DNA of 64,000 bases from Apostichopus japonicus. Its lineage: Eukaryota > Echinodermata > Holothuroidea > Aspidochirotida > Stichopodidae. Shown here piece by piece: positions 1 to 11,337 of the stretch. The notes beneath the pieces were generated by a model. That model did not search any database, was not told where the DNA came from, and saw only the letters and a program-made list of their open reading frames with translations. Numbering within the stretch: the stretch's first letter is position 1; the number at the start of each line of letters is the position of its first letter. The position numbers and the translations under genes are program-made. The DNA lies in NCBI RefSeq assembly GCF_037975245.1, contig NC_092568.1, positions 32,520,501 to 32,584,500 on the forward strand, written 5' to 3'.

Positions 1-34
1 CACGCACACATACACACATACACGCATACATACA
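1..34. repeat. CA-rich microsatellite
   Basis: The first 34 bases alternate CA, CACG and CATA units. This is an ordinary simple repeat, probably within a WDPCP intron because it precedes the first visible coding exon. It is cut by the window edge. Confidence 0.75.
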
Positions 35-305
35 AATATGAGTGCATGGCATAAATCCTCTCCTCTCTCCTCTTTATCTTCATTGTTCAACCTGGTGGTG
101 ACAACAGCACATTTGAATAGCCAGAGGAAAAAAGTCTCTCATTGGCCTACTTCGATTTCACTTTGGTATCAAATGTGTACTTAATGTATTTGTAATATGT
201 TATATTGTATTTTCTTGATGCCTTCACTCCTTCGTGGAAGCATCAACTATGCCAGCTTTATATATGCTGCATATGCTGCACTACCATCTCTTAACTTGCT
301 TTCAG

Positions 306-429
306 TTATTTTGCAAACTTGCCTCGGTACTTTCTATGCTCCAATCCGTCCTATTTCTGACCACGTTGTCGTCGATTACAGAGATGTGGTCAGTCGTCTA
401 GCCAGAAGGTTCTTTCATCTTTTGGTCAG
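306..429 (+). CDS. WDPCP: WDPCP exon (first visible)
   Basis: The exon follows a TTTCAG acceptor and ends at AG before GTGAGA. It starts with the last two bases of a codon and reads IRPISDHVVVDYRDVVSRLA then RRFFHLLV. The final two bases join the next exon to make Arg. The acceptor choice is inferred from where homology to the family begins. Confidence 0.75.
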
Positions 430-3400
430 GTGAGATTACAGATTGCAATTATTTGATTTTTGTTACTACATAACCAAATTAATGATTGACAGTGGATTGC
501 CATCTTTAGGTATCAAACGAAAATCTTGGCAAACAGCTGTTTTCCAATGTTTTCCATTATGAACCTTGGTTGGTAGTTGACCCACAGGCAGGGGGGGGGG
601 GTAAGGGGCAATCATGTATTATAGAGTTATATACAAAAATCCTAGTGTACAGTACAAAAATATTTAACATGTGTGTACAACCTGAACAGCAAAATATTAT
701 TCAACATTGTTTCAAAAGTTGCAAAACTATAACACTATTTTGCAGCTAAACATCCACCATTTTACCAAAATTACACAAACAGGACCCCTCTCCTTGCATA
801 CCCCCCCTCCCCCTCCCTTGACAAAATAACATCTTAGTCCCCAACAGTACAAATCGAGTTATTGTGTTACTGTTCATAAGATCCAGATTCTATTCTCTTA
901 AGAGAATCAAAAGTCGCCATTGGCTATTCCGGGTATGAAATCCTTCAAGTTGTGAACCCTTTTACTCTTTTCTTTCTTTTAGGTACCAAAGATTTGAGAA
1001 AGCTTTCCTTCTGGCCATAGACCTCCATGATAGAGATTTGTTTATGGTGAGTGGACTCGTTAAATAGAGACAGGTTTTATTCTAGTAACTATTAATAATC
1101 TAACAATAACATATGTCTGGTGACCTCTACTTGAATAAAGTAATATCTATATATATATATCACAAAGCAACAAATGTGTAAAGCATGTTGTATCGAGGAA
1201 CTTCTTCATTTTGAAAAGTTTGTAAAAACAAACATTGGTTCTTTGAAGAGATTAATATCGATCTTTTGGTGAGAAAGAATCCACAAATAGAAAACATAGA
1301 AACTATGTGTTGTGTTTATAGAAAATACCTCTTGGACAATCCTCTGGTTTTCTTGTACCTAACGGTAGTTAATTAGAGAGTAGCTAACTAGGGAGTATCT
1401 ATTTAGGGAGTAGTCCACAACTACTAATAAATTAAACAAAGTCTTCCCAGACAACTTTGTCATCCACATTCTTTGTGGTCTTATTAAAGCCCAAATAAAT
1501 ACTGGTTTGCTAAAGCCAAACATCATAAGTAAAATACATTCTCATTCCATCTTTCTTGATTATTTGAAATGTAAATGGATTCAGATGAGCTAATGGAATT
1601 GTCAAGTTATGTTCAATTAGAATACAGCAGTATAAAATCCCAGTGTCTTGTGTTTATTCTTTTCTATTTCTTGTGATATCTACCAGGATCTGTTTTTCGT
1701 TGCTTTGGACAAAGGTGAGAAAGAATTAGCCGCAGTAGCAAAGAAGAAAGCAGACGAGATAGAGCAGGAGTTCCCACCCACCTCAGAAACAGGTGAAAAT
1801 AGCAATATATATATTTAGATATATACAAAGTGTTTAGATTTCTTTTTGAACACTCATTTTGCTACAGAGCTGTCGTTTTTAGTACCTAAATAAGGGAAAT
1901 TCTTATTTTAAGATTCTTATTTTTTTTTATATTTCAGGTTAATATTTTATCTTTAAAACTTTAATAGCAGTATCTTTCATGTTATAACTATTGTTTTAAT
2001 ATTGTTTTTGCCAACTTCTAATTTGTTCCTGCCTTGAAAAAGTTTTGTTTGTTACTACGTCACAGTTTGGTCGGGAATTTATTGTAATATGTAAGTGAAA
2101 GTATATCAGTGGAACAAGAAGCCAATTGATTGTATACTAATTGAATGTCAGGTCTACATTGACACTTTCCATTGTTTCAGAGTTTTATTCTTCCATTTCA
2201 GCTGAGTTACATTCTGTATCACATAGAGTCCTGGATGATATTTTTTATTCTTTGTTTAACACATTTGCAAGGAAAGCAAATTAACCCAACATCAGGTAAA
2301 AGTCCAATGTGTTTGAAAATAATATCTTTTTTTTGTAGATCACACCTCCTCCTCCTTGGAATCAGAAGATGAGCTACTGACAGACTCAGACTGGAGTGAG
2401 GAATCTGAGAAGGCCAACAGCCAATCACGTCAACAGAAGGGGTCGTCTGCCAAACAGAAGAGAGGCGCAGACAAGGACTGGTTCAAAGTAGAGCAACAGA
2501 TTGATGATGCATATCAGTTTGGGTGATTATCATATCAATCAATCAATCTCTCAGATCAATTGAATCAAAGTAGAGCAACAGATACTGTAGATGATGTATA
2601 TCAGTTTGGGCGACTATTATATCAATCAATCAATCTCTCAGATCAATTGAATCAAAGTAGAGCAACAGATACTGTAGATGATGTATATCAGTTTGGGCGA
2701 CTATTATATCAATCAATCAATCTCTCAGATCAATCAATCTCCCAGATCAATCAAATCAAAGTAAAGCAACCGATAGATTATGCATATCAGTTTGGGTGGC
2801 TATCACATCAATCAATCTCTCAGATCAATCAATCTCTCAGATCAATCAAATCAAAGTAGAGCAACAGATAGATGATGCATATCAGTTTGGGTGACTATCA
2901 TATCAATCAATCAATCTCTCAGATCAATCAATCTCTCAGATCAATCGAATCAATCAATCAACTAGAAATAGTATCGTAGCTTCTTGGCCTCAAGGACTTC
3001 TTGGCGATTTGAATTACATTGAAAGGAAGCATGTTCTGTGGTTCATCAGTGATACAGGCCGAACATGTGTCAGTGTCCACATCATGACGCATATATGCTA
3101 TTTGAGGTTCTTTTTCTGGTCGTGTTTATCAAATTGTAGGCTGCATTAACCATGTGTCTACAAAGGTTTCAAAAACTGTGATAAGTAATGCTTGGGTTAC
3201 TTCTTATAAATTAAAAAAATCCTTTTTTGTTCATGAAACAGATATTTAGAACTGTTATTTGGAATTATTTATTAATAAAGAAAAAACATTATTTTTGGAT
3301 TTTGTTTATTGTTTGTTTATTTTATTTTGTTTTTTAGATTGGATAAAATAGAAGGTCTTGATGATTCAAATGGTCTACAAGGACTCCCTAGTGAAGTTTA

Positions 3401-4100
3401 CACTCAGGTCCTCAGTAGGAATCCATTTGGATGGGAATCAACAGGTAATAAAACCACAAAACGCAGACCCCTTAAATACATCTACAGGCTTATTGGGTGT
3501 TTTATTCTTTAGTTCTTAAGTTGTCAAAATTATCAGTGTTTCAAAACTTTGTAGAAATTTGAGAAATTAATATTGCATATAACCAAACATGATGATGATC
3601 TTTTCTTTGTCTATATTTTTTGTTTTTTTGTGAGAGAGAGTGTGTGTTTTTGAATTAAATGAAACATAGCATCATGTTACACGCTTTCAGTTTACATACC
3701 TCTCTTTAGCTCTGTCCAGTTCACGAAATCACAAAATCATGATAATAACTGCAGGTGGGTGGGTGCAATAAATAGCTGTTAACAGCATGTGACCGAACTC
3801 TATTAGCTTACTAATCTATGGAAATCATCGTAGGAATAAACTGTGCATAATATTTAAGAACTTGCAACGAAAAAATAAACGTATAAAAACAATATTGGTG
3901 ACAGTTCACTTCTAGCTTGGGAAATCTGTGTTTATTTGTGGTTTTGTTTAATATTTCCTCTATCCTCGTTTTTGTTTGTCCCTCTTTTATTCTTGGACCA
4001 AGGAGCTACCGGAGGCAGCAGAGAAGGTGATGAAGAAGATGATGATGATGTTACTGAAGCAGCTAAACATCTGAATATTATTAACCTCGGGATGGTTTAA
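306..4100 (+). CDS. WDPCP: WDPCP (Fritz homologue), C-terminal six coding exons; 5' part off window
   Basis: WDPCP/Fritz is a WD-repeat planar cell polarity effector that also acts in ciliogenesis and septin organisation. The visible coding exons are 306-429, 983-1046, 1687-1792, 2339-2522, 3338-3444 and 4003-4100. They join in frame to about 226 residues plus a stop. Every junction has GT/AG ends and compatible phase. The identification rests on the conserved stretch RRFFHLLVRYQRFEKAFLLA, followed by ARDLFM-like and ALDKGEKELAAVAKKKADEI segments, and on the C-terminal NLGMV ending, which resembles the vertebrate HFGLV ending. The serine- and acid-rich region (residues ESEDELLTDSDWSEE) and the DEEDDDD tract are probably disordered. 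The WD repeats are encoded upstream of this window. Match to the family is by recall, not by search. Confidence 0.86.
983..1046 (+). CDS. WDPCP: WDPCP exon
   Basis: A 64-nt exon between a pyrimidine-rich TTTTAG acceptor and a GTGAGT donor. It encodes YQRFEKAFLLAIDLHDRDLF plus Met, the most conserved block of the C-terminal half of Fritz/WDPCP, and ends in phase 0. Confidence 0.88.
1687..1792 (+). CDS. WDPCP: WDPCP exon
   Basis: The exon lies between TACCAG and GTGAAA and encodes DLFFVALDKGEKELAAVAKK followed by KADEIEQEFPPTSET. One base is carried to the next exon and completes an Asp codon. Confidence 0.88.
2339..2522 (+). CDS. WDPCP: WDPCP exon with downstream-duplicated 3' end
   Basis: The exon begins after TTTTGTAG and encodes a Ser/Glu/Asp-rich linker, then a basic stretch and DWFKVEQQIDDAYQFG. 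It ends GG before GTGATT, and the two carried bases complete Gly with the next exon. The last 39 bases and the donor are copied four more times downstream (see the 2484-2945 repeat), so alternative donors are possible. Confidence 0.82.
2484..2945 (+). repeat. Tandem array copying the WDPCP exon end and splice donor
   Basis: Units of about 82-104 bp begin near 2484, 2566, 2653, 2757 and 2852. Each has the exon tail (CAAAGTARAGCAAC through TATCAGTTTGG), the donor position, then an intronic run of TCAATCAATCTCTCAGATCA. Unit 1 is the real exon end with donor GTGATT. Units 2 and 3 read GCGACT at the donor position, unit 4 GTGGCT and unit 5 GTGACT. Confidence 0.9.
3338..3444 (+). CDS. WDPCP: WDPCP exon
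   Basis: The exon follows TTTTTTAG and encodes LDKIEGLDDSNGLQGLPSEV then YTQVLSRNPFGWEST. It stops before GTAATA with one base carried over. Phase agrees on both sides, which supports it although this stretch is poorly conserved. Confidence 0.72.
4003..4100 (+). CDS. WDPCP: WDPCP last coding exon
   Basis: After a CCAAG acceptor the exon reads GATGGSREGDEEDDDDVTEA then AKHLNIINLGMV and a TAA stop at 4098-4100. The acidic run and the short hydrophobic C-terminus match the end of the family. Confidence 0.82.
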
Positions 4101-4768
4101 GGTACTACTGTTGTGAAATATTAAAATCAGTCTTCCAGACGGTATTTGGCCAAGTTTATTCTTTTCTCTTCTACTGTTGCCTATTATCCTCTGTAGATTT
4201 GGAAAAATTCATTTCAGGTATGAAAATCTACAAATTTATCTACAAAACTTTAACAAATTTATGTGTTATATCAAAGTCTAATTTATTCTCTTTATTTGTT
4301 TTTATTTTTTGGAGAGGAGATGTGGGGGGATGGGGGGGGGGGGCATTCTTAGTCAATCAAAACCTCTTTAGCATCTCCAGCAGCAGGTTCCTCTATATAA
4401 GGTGTTTTGTACCTTGGTACAGCAAGAAGTAGTGTTTGACGACCTCAGTTAAAGAATCATCACACAGAAGAACACATAACAATGACAGAATCAAACAGGG
4501 ATATATTTTGTATTCCAATGGCAGAAATATTGCCAAATGTGGCAAAAACTGAAGAAAAAATTCAGTCTAGACTTATCACTATTTACTAAACTACTAGTTT
4601 GGTTTTTTTAAATAAAAAATAAATTAAAATATGAGTATACTTTCTAAAATTGTATGAAAATAAGACCCCTCTGAACTCAAGTGAGAGATATGTCACTGTG
4701 GGTTGTTGCACCTAACGAATAATGCAGAGATATGTCACCTAATGAAAAAAGCAGGAGAAATTTTCTCG
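4101..4768. other. WDPCP 3' UTR and flank, no gene seen
   Basis: AT-rich sequence with a G-run near 4327 and no supported ORF. It probably contains the WDPCP 3' UTR up to about 4630. Confidence 0.5.
4611..4616 (+). terminator. Candidate WDPCP polyadenylation signal
   Basis: An AATAAA about 510 bases after the WDPCP stop, in an A/T-rich stretch. It is the first exact AATAAA I noticed after the stop. No transcript evidence is available here. Confidence 0.4.
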
Positions 4769-4860
4769 CCAATCAATCAATCAATCAACGTACATTTTAT
4801 ATAGCGCCAAAATCAACAGAAATTGTTCCCAAAGGCGCTAAATGTACCATAGCATGTATA
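4769..4860 (-). repeat. Short retroelement 3'-tail fragment with TATAGCGCC motif
   Basis: A short (AATC)n run is followed by TTTTATATAGCGCC and an AGGCGCT. The LINE fragment at 31.6 kb also has a simple repeat next to TTTTATATAGCGC. The likeness suggests a retroelement 3' end read on the minus strand. The family is not resolved. Confidence 0.45.
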
Positions 4861-5770
4861 ACTTAACCTTGGTCATTGGTAACTTGTCAAACCTACACAC
4901 CAAACTGTGCGCAAATCCATTTGAGATTAAATGGTGTCTTAGAATTATATAAACAAAACACAAAGATGGATACCCATAAGCTTTTATCATTATATTAAAC
5001 TATTAACACATCAAGGGTATTTACATGCCAACTGAGTCATGTAAACACATGAATTTTTTCAAAGGCTGTGAAAGTTTTCTTAAATCCTAGGGTGAACCTC
5101 ACACCCAGGTCAAGAAGGGAGAGGTTGAAATCTTTTGCACAAAACATTATGTTTTTTGTTTTCATGTAGTTTTCTTGTAGTTGTTCTTCTTTTTTGGGGG
5201 GTGGATGGGGATTTTGGAAGGGTTGAAAATTTATGGGAGATTATTTCTTGGTAGGAAAGAGAAATAATCAGGGGTATAGAAGAATTATGGGATTCTAGTT
5301 TTAAAATTAATTTTTATTATGTTTATGTCAAAGAATTATATGCAACGTGGACGGAGAAGTAACAGACAAACATAACTGAAACTAGATGGCCATGTATCAT
5401 CACATCTTACGCAATTGTGTGTTTGAAATGAAACTGGCATATTGCTCATAGTCGCGCTTAGATATATGCAATGCGTCATATGATGTACTTGGGTGTTCTA
5501 AAAGTAGTAGAAAGTATAAAATTAATGAAATATTGAAATAATGTCTCTGCTACCACATTAATGTGTTGTATTTTATAATAATTAATGGAAAGGCTGGCAT
5601 TTGCAATTCTCTACTGTTTCTGTGGACTCACCCGGTTAGTAAAGGATTAAAGGAAACCGTTTATCCTTGACATATTTTATATCACATTGTAAATGTGTCA
5701 TTTTTGAGAACATAAATGTTTTATGTTTTGTCTTCAAGTTTTGTGTGTCCTATCAGAGGAACTGACATGA
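4861..5770. other. Intergenic, nothing recognised
   Basis: AT-rich non-coding sequence. I see no convincing exon, RNA gene or bounded mobile element. Confidence 0.5.
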
Positions 5771-5990
5771 TGGTCTGATTATTAGACTTTATAATCCAGT
5801 CACTTCAATGGATGAACCTCAGCTGTGGTCTGTTTGTTAGACTGTATAATCCAGTCACTTCAATGGATGAACCTCCGCTGTGGTCTGTTTGTTAGACTGT
5901 ATAATCCAGTCACTTCAATGGATGAACCTTAGCTGTGGTCTGTTTGTTAGACTGTATAATCCAGTCACTTCAATGAATGAGCCTCAGCTG
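5771..5990. repeat. Minisatellite, about 4 x 55 bp
   Basis: Units begin at 5771, 5826, 5881 and 5936, each starting TGGTCTG and containing CCAGTCACTTCAATGGATGA. Copies differ by a few bases; the first unit diverges most at its 5' end. Confidence 0.9.
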
Positions 5991-7702
5991 TTAAAATAGG
6001 TCATATCTTACAAGTTCAATGTGTCATAGAAGTACAACCTAAACTGAAATCAGTGTTGCTTAAGTAGCGGTCTAAACCATAATCTAATTTGTTTCTGTGC
6101 TCAAGTCGTCCTTTGATGATAACATGAAGATATAGCATTATCAGTGCTTTTGAGAGAGACTCATTAGTCTCTGACTTTGAAAGTTGTTAACAAATTTTGA
6201 AAAAAGCCCAAAAGATATCAAATTTTTCTTTATATTCCGATTTTGTTCACAAGATACTTTGCCACTTTCTGTTGTATAATTTTTGCTTGCAAGTAAAAAA
6301 AAATTCAAAAGTTTCTCGTGAACCCGTCGGCTCTGAAAGAGAACGGATTCAAAGATGGGAATGGGGTTGGTGTAAACTCTGTAGCCTTCAAGTTTATTAC
6401 TTCTATGATGGATCATGGCATCATTAAAGCAGTTTTCTCTCTCCACCTCTCTCTCTTTTATGTATTCATGCTTTATCCAAAGAAAGATAACGTACTTACT
6501 AAACAATTTTTTTTTCATTTAATTTTTTTTATTATTTATTGTATTCTATTCTTGTATTCTGTTTACTGTGACTGCTAAAAAAAACATTCCAAATGAACCA
6601 AATTTATGAAAAGGAGAAAAAATATAAAGTTATTTAGGACATTTGCCTTGATGATGTAACAGATCTCTGCTGTCTTGTTTTAGTCATGAAGATAATTATT
6701 GTCAGATTTAAAACAATCCCATTTTGATTTTAAAAAGAACATCATAATGAGATATTGCATAGTTTTATGGAATATATTTATATATTGCAAGTAAATATCA
6801 ACATTATCTACTACTGCGAAATGTCTTTGGTATTTGGTCAGCAAATATTAAAGAACTTTTGATGTAATTTTTTGTTTTTGTTTTTCCATGGTAATTTTTG
6901 TCCAATTTTTGTCCATTTTTTTGCAATTTTTTTCCCCCATTTTTGTCTAATTTTTTTTCCATGGTAATTTGAAAGATCCGCAAACCTTTCTGTGGTTGGT
7001 GCAGCATTGTAAGAGTATCATTGTATCCAAACATTAGATAAAGGATAACATTGATTTTCATAATCTGCTCAAAATGTCACTAGTAATAGCATCTACTATT
7101 GAAATATGCATTGTATCTACTGTATTACTGTTAACCAGCAGACCAAACACAAAAAGCTGATATTAAAGAATTCAGTTTCCATCTGACAAGCAATTTTCTA
7201 ATTTGGAGAGCCTCATGTTGGTATGTAATATGTTACCTATCGGCTGTTGTCATCTCATGTGCTCATTTTCAGATAACAGAGAGAACATTTTGTTTGTGAT
7301 CTGTTTTATCTGCTGGTGTTGGGTTATGAAGATAATATGATGACTGCACTGAGTTAAACAAGTGAAGAATCTTTCTACACTTAGTGACACAATTAACAGT
7401 TATCACACCATATATGAGTGAGAATTAAGAAAATAATGTAAGGGCATGTTTTGCCCTGTTGATCCTAAAAACCTGTGTTTCTTGAAACTAACAGATTCTT
7501 AGAACATTTGAGAAGTATATGAATATGTATGAAGCAAAGTACAATGCCAACCAATGCCTTGCTAGGAAATATCCATAGGAGCTGTTCTTGTTTGTGCAGG
7601 AGATATGGGCATATAGAAGTGTGTTCTTCTGTTCATGGAATTTACTTTCTATAGGAAACATCATTTTATTTAAGCCCTAGTGTGACCATAAGGTGGCAAC
7701 GC
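5991..7702. other. Intergenic, nothing recognised
   Basis: AT-rich sequence with short overlapping ORFs on both strands near 6141-6578. None shows a family signature, and homopolymer runs inflate them. Poly-T and poly-A tracts are frequent. Confidence 0.5.
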
Positions 7703-8093
7703 TGTTTTATTTTCGAACAGTTTTGATCGACAGCAGAACACTCATTGAACTTTACTGTTTAGTGAAACATGTTTTATTGTCAAACAGTTATGATTCACAG
7801 CAGAACACTCCCTAAACTTTACCGTTTAGTATAACATGTTTTATTTTCAAACAGTTATGATTCACAGCAGAACACTCCCTAAACTTTACTGTTTAGTATA
7901 ACATGTTTTATTGTCAAACAGTTATGATTCACAGCAGAACACTCCTTGAACTTTACTGTTTAGTATAACATGTTTTATTGTCAAACAGTTATGATCGACA
8001 GCAGAACACTCCTTGAACTTTACTGTTTAGTATAACATGTTTTATTGTCAAACAGTCACAGCAGAACACTCCCTAAACTTTATTGTTTGGTTT
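7703..8093. repeat. Minisatellite, about 6 x 67 bp
   Basis: Units start at 7703, 7771, 7838, 7905, 7972 and 8039, each with GTTTTATTNTC(A/G)AACAGT, CAGCAGAACACTC and an ACTTTACYGTTTAGT block. Spacing is almost exactly 67 bp. The last unit has a short internal deletion. Confidence 0.92.
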
Positions 8094-8456
8094 TGCTTCT
8101 TTGCCTTCTTTTGTGTGTGTGTGAAAAAACTTTCTGTGGAATTATTTGAGATTTTTTCTTTCTCTTTCTGTTATAAAATCCTGGTAAATATTGATATATT
8201 CTGGTCATGTTAACTTCACCAAGCACACACTTTATATAGTCTTATTGGTATGACACATGATGTGATATTTTCTACATAACATGTATTCATTATTTCTTCA
8301 TCATTAAGTGCAATATAAATGTAATTATATTTATTCCTGTTTGGAAACAATTGAGTAAAATCCCTTCATCTTTTGTCTTTTATTTCTTTGCGAATATTAT
8401 CTTTGTGATGAAATTAATCCCTTTTATTATTTTACCATTCAAATATGACATGTACT

Positions 8457-8819
8457 CAGTGGCGTAGGAAGGTACTTTTGAGTGGGGGGGCTGAAGACTG
8501 ATGGCCGGCCTGGGGGAGGGGTCTAAGGGGAGGGGAAATCCCCTTTGGAATTTTTTGCATTTCCAGGTGGCCTAAGATGCAATTTGTTGCAATATAGCAC
8601 ACTTCAACACCCACTCCATTTTGTAAACTTAATTTTGTATTTTCACCTGGCCTTAGATGCAATTTGGTTCTCCAAATGAGATTTTTTTTCTCATTTGGAA
8701 ATGAAAAAGGGGTTTTCTGACTTGCGAAGCGGGGGGGCGGAATGATACTTCCACCCCTACACATTTTTCACTGGGGGGCTGGCGCCCCCCAGCCCCCCCC
8801 CCCGGTTCCTACGCCCTTG
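8457..8819. mobile_element. hAT-type MITE, 363 bp, perfect 8-bp TSD
   Basis: The element starts CAGTGGCGTAGGAA and ends TTCCTACGCCCTTG, giving 14-bp terminal inverted repeats with two mismatches. It is flanked by identical CATGTACT at 8449-8456 and 8820-8827. An 8-bp TSD with CAG-type termini is the hAT signature. Inside are G/C runs and no transposase ORF, so it is non-autonomous. Confidence 0.9.
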
Positions 8820-8827
8820 CATGTACT

Positions 8828-9852
8828 TCAGACTCATGCATATAAACTTGATTGTTCATGTCAACCATTGGTAGCTAGGTGACATGGTTGATGTTATAGT
8901 ACCATCTGTAAACTTCCAAACCATTAAATGTTGTGCAGTAATTAAGCTTGAGTGAGTGAGCTCGTTTCACAGCTTGTCCATAAAATATTGGAACACAGCC
9001 CAACTTTCGTGTCCCCTCAATTTCCCCAACCCTGCTCCCTCTCCGGAAAAATCATTATACATGTATTCAGTGTGGAATCCTTGGGTAAGTCAAAAAAACA
9101 AAAATTATGTTATCTGCTAGTTTTAAAGGTCACTAATTAACTTGTCAACCCTAAACAAGTTTCCATCTGTAAAAGAGCTTAAGCATTATAGTTATTTTTG
9201 TTATTGTTTTGGTAAATTTCCAAACTATGAAGTTCTCTAACAATGCAGCTCATTATCAGCTACAGTAGGTCAACTTTGCTTCAAAATAAGAAAGAAAGCC
9301 TCACATTTTGAACATTTCCGACTCGCTTTTTGGTAGGTTATGTGATAAATATGAGAAATAGTCTGGATGACGACATTCGTGGAGTGGGAGGGAAACTCAC
9401 TAATACAAATTTGGCGACAAATTTATCATTCTATAGAAATATATTAGTGTAATGCATTCCTTATGTTTCATGAAAGGACTACTCGGTGCATCGGCTTGGA
9501 CAAATTTGCTCGATATTTTGGCAACGTCACGAACAAAAACTATGCTCAATGTTTCCATTTTCGGCTCTCTTGTGGGTCTACTCTATACACTCATTTAAGT
9601 TGCTTTTAATTTACATCTCGTACATTGTACAACTTAATGAAGGGCCTAGTCTAGTTGCGATTAAACGTGGTAAACAGTTGTTCCTGTCTCGTCCATATAC
9701 CCTTCTATACTAAACGATATTAACGAACGCCAATCGTTGTAGGCATAGGAAATACTGCCCCCACCGCCGTATACCGCCGACTGGGAACCGAGATGCACCG
9801 TTGAGTCGGAGGCGCTAAAGTCACCGGGCCAGATCGAGACCCTGAAGTTTAG
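8828..9852. other. Intergenic, nothing recognised
   Basis: Unique-looking sequence with a locally GC-richer stretch near 9750-9850. I see no exon or RNA gene. Confidence 0.45.
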
Positions 9853-10160
9853 CTTCGGTTAGTTAAGTAGAAAAAAAGATCAGGGGGTTCCTCAAGTCAC
9901 CATCAAGGACCCTATAGGAGAGAAAACCAAAACTGAAGACAAAAAAAAAAAATCAGACTCGATTACAATGCTTAAAGTGCTTGTTCATAGCATTCTAAAA
10001 CCCATTCACAATACTTGCAAGTACAACTTTCTCAGGCAAAAAGTTTCACTAATTCGAACCCCTTTTAGAAAAAAAAAAGTTATGCCGAATATTAATGCTA
10101 CCTTGTAACTTCTGGAGTTTAAGACAATGACCTCTGGTACAACTACTAGAAGACGCCTCT
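9853..10160 (-). mobile_element. LINE 3'-end fragment, copy A
   Basis: This stretch is clearly homologous to 16760-17035. Both share ATCAGACYCGATTACAATGC, TTATGCCGAATATTAAT and AGACAATGACCTCTGGTACA. In copy B the homologous stretch follows reverse-transcriptase C-terminal sequence on the minus strand, so this is the 5'-truncated 3' end of the same family. The copies are well diverged and the reading frame is broken. Confidence 0.78.
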
Positions 10161-10964
10161 TTTGAGTCTTAGTCCCGAGAAACGCTGTAGTTTCGTCCGA
10201 GACGCCAAAAAAAAGTCGCTTTGTTTGTTCACTGGCCCGGTTTTCCATTTATCCGTGTTTTTTTTTCAAAGAAGAATTTGAAGTCTCTCAAACATAATTT
10301 AAAGGGAGTGAAGACTCGCGCACAAAGACACTTCTGATGCTGTTAATCTGACCTAGTTTCGAATGAGGTGTAACAGAAGTGTCAGACACCACCATCGATC
10401 CCAGAAAATACACACACAGCTTGCTACCGTTGGTAATTAGACACTAGTGTACAGTCAATACATACAGTTACGGTCAATACCCGAACACAGTGTACATAGC
10501 AGCGAAGGGCATCTCGGGTCCAGAAAAAAGATAAGAAGATATCACGTTTCATTACTGTCTTCATTTTGTAGCGACAAGAAAAACAACTTTACTTGCAAGC
10601 AACGGAAAGTTAACTTTTTCAGAGGTTTGGGGCGAGTCTGCAATGCCTTTAAAGGTTGTACGAATTTCGATTTGAGATTTTTTCAATTTTATATTGATAA
10701 AGACCGTACTGCATGCTCGGACAAGAAATACATGTAACCCTAGGTTCGTTTTGTGTTTCGCTTGCAAAAATTTGGGGTTTTATTAAGTTTTCATCTAAGA
10801 TTTTAATTCTGTTGATTCTGAAAGGCCACTGTGACAGACGCTAGGGTAGCTTTTCGCAGAAAGTGTACCTGCTTACACCACCGTATATATAAGGTATCGC
10901 GCCAGCCAGTACGGGACTTTTGCCTGTATCGTTGTAGTCTTGTTAAGACGCTATTATGAACCAA

Positions 10965-11329
10965 CAATGACGTCACCAGGAGGTGGCCTGGGGGGGGGGG
11001 GGAGTAGACACGTGTCCTCCCCAAGAAAAACGTGCCGCCCCCCCCCCCATGATTTATAGTGTTAAAAAAATATTCAAAAACTTGATCTGCCTCAATTAAA
11101 ACATAAATATCGGACAGACTAAACCCGAAAATTCTTGAACATAAAGTTACTTCAAGTTGCAAAATATAACACAAGGTTGCATGTAAGGACCCATAATTAC
11201 CGTAATGACACCTCCTCCCCTTAGACCAGGTCGGCGTTCACAAACAAACATTGTGCCCCTAATAAAGTGGACTTTCCCCTCCCCCCCCCCCCAGTGCCCC
11301 CAAGATTGGAATGTCTGGCGACGCCACTG
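10965..11329. mobile_element. Degraded hAT-type MITE, 365 bp
   Basis: The left end reads CAATGACGTCACCAG and the right end CTGGCGACGCCACTG, which are imperfect inverted repeats. Flanks are TGAACCAA (10957-10964) and TGAACAAC (11330-11337), matching at 6 of 8. Interior G and C runs resemble those of the 8457 element. It appears older than that copy. Confidence 0.65.
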
Positions 11330-11337
11330 TGAACAAC

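Noticed and set aside
580-826. Another hAT MITE between the G-run at 588 and the C-run at 800
   Set aside because: The ends do not form convincing inverted repeats and the possible TSD (TTGACCCA/TTGACAAA) needs an offset from the CAG terminus.
6141-6578. Three overlapping ORFs on both strands
   Set aside because: No family motif, heavy homopolymer content, and no splice context that joins them to WDPCP after its stop codon.
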